From a virus: a stretch of 23,511 bases of DNA. The DNA is taken from positions 1-23,511 of the IMG/VR virus record IMGVR_UViG_3300046000_004764. One strand, 5' to 3'. Positions 22,463-23,511 of the stretch are shown in pieces (position 1 is the stretch's first letter; each line of letters begins with the position of its first letter). A program made the translations under genes and the position numbers. The notes beneath the pieces were generated by a model that worked only from the letters and a program-made list of their open reading frames with translations, made no database searches and had not been told where the DNA came from.

Positions 22463-22835
22463 TTGTTTTCCCCCATCTGGCTGCGTGACCTTTTATAGAC
22501 ATTGCTTTTGCTCGATCTGCTGGCATGTGTTCTCGATGATGTTCGGATGCTGACAATAACTCCAAGTTCTCTAAACGATTGTCTTTTTTATCACCATTGA
22601 TGTGATGGACGTGTTCGCTTGATGCTAACGGCCGCTGAAGATGTTGCTCCATAACAACGCGATGCTCATAGCACTCTTTGCCATCGCGCATAATCATTAT
22701 GTATCCGGCCGCACTTATACGAAAAGGCGCGCCTTTGCCTTTTCCTGGATGATTGTGCTTAAACCTGCACGGCCTGCAATACATCGAGCGAGAGTCTTTT
22801 ATGCCGGAGCAAGCCGGGCATTTGTCTTTCCTCAT
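22446..22835 (-). CDS. HNH homing-type nuclease
   Basis: 129 aa; ATGA overlap with the stop of the ATPase gene, with GGAGG at a good distance in the end of that gene. C6/C9 and C20/C23 make a zinc finger. GYIMIMRDGKECYEHRVVMEQHLQRPL followed by HVHHINGDKKDNRLENLELLSASEHHREH is the HNH_3 homing nuclease pattern, with H77, H78, N86, N90 and H99 in the site. The C-terminal helix (ADRAKAMSIKGHAARWGKT) may bind DNA. It lies between the replication ATPase and the zinc-ribbon gene, and its last 17 bases cover the latter's start. Confidence 0.87.
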   Translation of the reverse strand: MRKDKCPACSGIKDSRSMYCRPCRFKHNHPGKGKGAPFRISAAGYIMIMRDGKECYEHRVVMEQHLQRPLASSEHVHHINGDKKDNRLENLELLSASEHHREHMPADRAKAMSIKGHAARWGKTNASTL

Positions 22836-23511
22836 TCCATCCTCCGTGTCACAAGCCCTTCGTTGTCAATGACAATGTAGCGTTTCTTCATTAGCACATT
22901 TTTCATATCGTAGAATGATGCCTTGCGCGCGGGCAGGAACTCAAGGCAGGCTTCCTTCCATTCAATGTCGCTGATCGAAGTGTTGTCCGGCCGCAGCTGG
23001 CACAGCACTTCGAACCCCCGCTTGGCGTGACCGGCCAGTCGGCCTGTGGGGCCTGTGCCTACGGCGTCCGGCTCCACCACGCAGCTTGTCATCTCGTCGC
23101 CATCGGAGTCCAGCCCCACCACCACGGGCACCAGCTTGAATCCAATAGGCGCTCCTATTTCCACGTCCCGCTGCTTGCTGGCCGTAACCCTATTGTCGCT
23201 GATCTGCAGTTCCGTGTCAATAGCCCCCAAGAGGGCTGACGACCCGCGCGCCCCGGCGTTCTGGTTCTTGCCGGAGTGGTGGACGATCAGCACGCAGGCG
23301 CCGGTCGATTCGATCAAGGCGGCCACCGCGCTGTTAAAAGCCCCTACGTCCTGTGCGGAATTTTCATCCCCGCCCATCAGCGCACGGGCCAAGGTGTCAA
23401 TCACAATCAGCACCGGTTTCTCCGGCAGGTCGGCAATTATGCTGGCTAAAACTTGCCTTCCTGCGAGTTCTCGCAAGTTAAAACTTGCCGGAGCAATGAA
23501 GAAGGGCACAT
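22832..23511 (-). CDS. RepA/RecA-like replication ATPase, C-terminal part
   Basis: The gene starts right of the window; about 226 codons are visible. KPVLIVIDTLARAL (D38 of the visible part) is a Walker B strand; GACVLIVHHSGK (H77-K81) is the sensor motif of RepA-type hexameric helicases and related AAA_25 ATPases. Walker A must lie outside the window. SSALLGAIDTELQI and ASKQRDVEIG are further family-like segments. The last 65 residues (RGFEVLCQLRPDNTSISDIEWKEACLEFLPARKASFYDMKNVLMKKRYIVID) look like a winged-helix domain. It probably unwinds DNA or loads at the phage origin. It belongs to a leftward replication operon. Confidence 0.83.
   Translation of the reverse strand, partial: VPFFIAPASFNLRELAGRQVLASIIADLPEKPVLIVIDTLARALMGGDENSAQDVGAFNSAVAALIESTGACVLIVHHSGKNQNAGARGSSALLGAIDTELQISDNRVTASKQRDVEIGAPIGFKLVPVVVGLDSDGDEMTSCVVEPDAVGTGPTGRLAGHAKRGFEVLCQLRPDNTSISDIEWKEACLEFLPARKASFYDMKNVLMKKRYIVIDNEGLVTRRME

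Noticed and set aside
1-23511. tRNA genes, CRISPR arrays, insertion sequences, attachment sites
   Set aside because: No tRNA-like fold with a TTCGA arm outside genes, no spaced repeats, no transposase and no long terminal repeats were seen.

Overview
The window is the late (virion assembly and lysis) region of a tailed phage or prophage with a short tail, that is a podovirus-type member of Caudoviricetes. The gene order is portal, scaffold, capsid, head-tail adaptor, nozzle, T7-like internal core proteins, fibres, lysis. This order, with a Bbp19-like protein next to the portal and a Bordetella BPP-1-like capsid, points to a phage of a Gram-negative proteobacterium. The base composition is GC-rich except in a few genes. 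No integrase, repressor or terminase lies in the window, so lifestyle and packaging mode cannot be read here. The left edge cuts the portal gene and the right edge cuts a replication ATPase.

Layout, left to right on the + strand: portal (3' part), a textbook sigma70-type promoter over its stop codon, a Bbp19-like protein, a GT9 (heptosyltransferase-like) glycosyltransferase, an endonuclease VII-type HNH nuclease whose frame runs into the scaffold gene, scaffold, and a small conserved protein. Then comes a 160-bp leader that looks strongly structured, followed by the major capsid protein, a likely cementing protein and a hairpin terminator. Two small putative virion proteins, the head-tail adaptor and the nozzle follow. 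Next are a GNAT-like protein and three internal (ejection) proteins, the last of 1072 aa. The receptor-binding region has a small coiled-coil protein, a lower-GC 943-aa fibre-like protein, an in-frame WGNSWG-repeat extension or gene, a T7-fibre-N-terminus-like protein and another beta-rich protein. The lysis block has a membrane/coiled-coil protein, a SprT-like zinc protease, a secreted cysteine-pair protein, an M15 endolysin, an HNH nuclease, a 3-TM holin and a 2-TM mini-protein. On the - strand, converging on this operon, are a replication ATPase (C-terminal part), an HNH nuclease and a zinc-ribbon protein.

Most + strand genes are joined by ATGA, GTGA or TAATG stop/start overlaps, so the region probably works as one translationally coupled late operon. 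It carries at least one internal promoter, a second candidate promoter in front of the capsid gene, and one internal terminator after the capsid/cement pair. The most unusual feature is the capsid leader. It has an extended -10 promoter, two well-formed hairpins, and a 12-bp complementarity between the loop of the second hairpin and the ribosome-binding site of the capsid gene. With the terminator downstream this resembles, in logic, the phi10/gene 10/T-phi unit of T7, but with a pseudoknot-like translational control element added. Three different HNH nucleases sit at three gene junctions, each in overlap with its neighbours.
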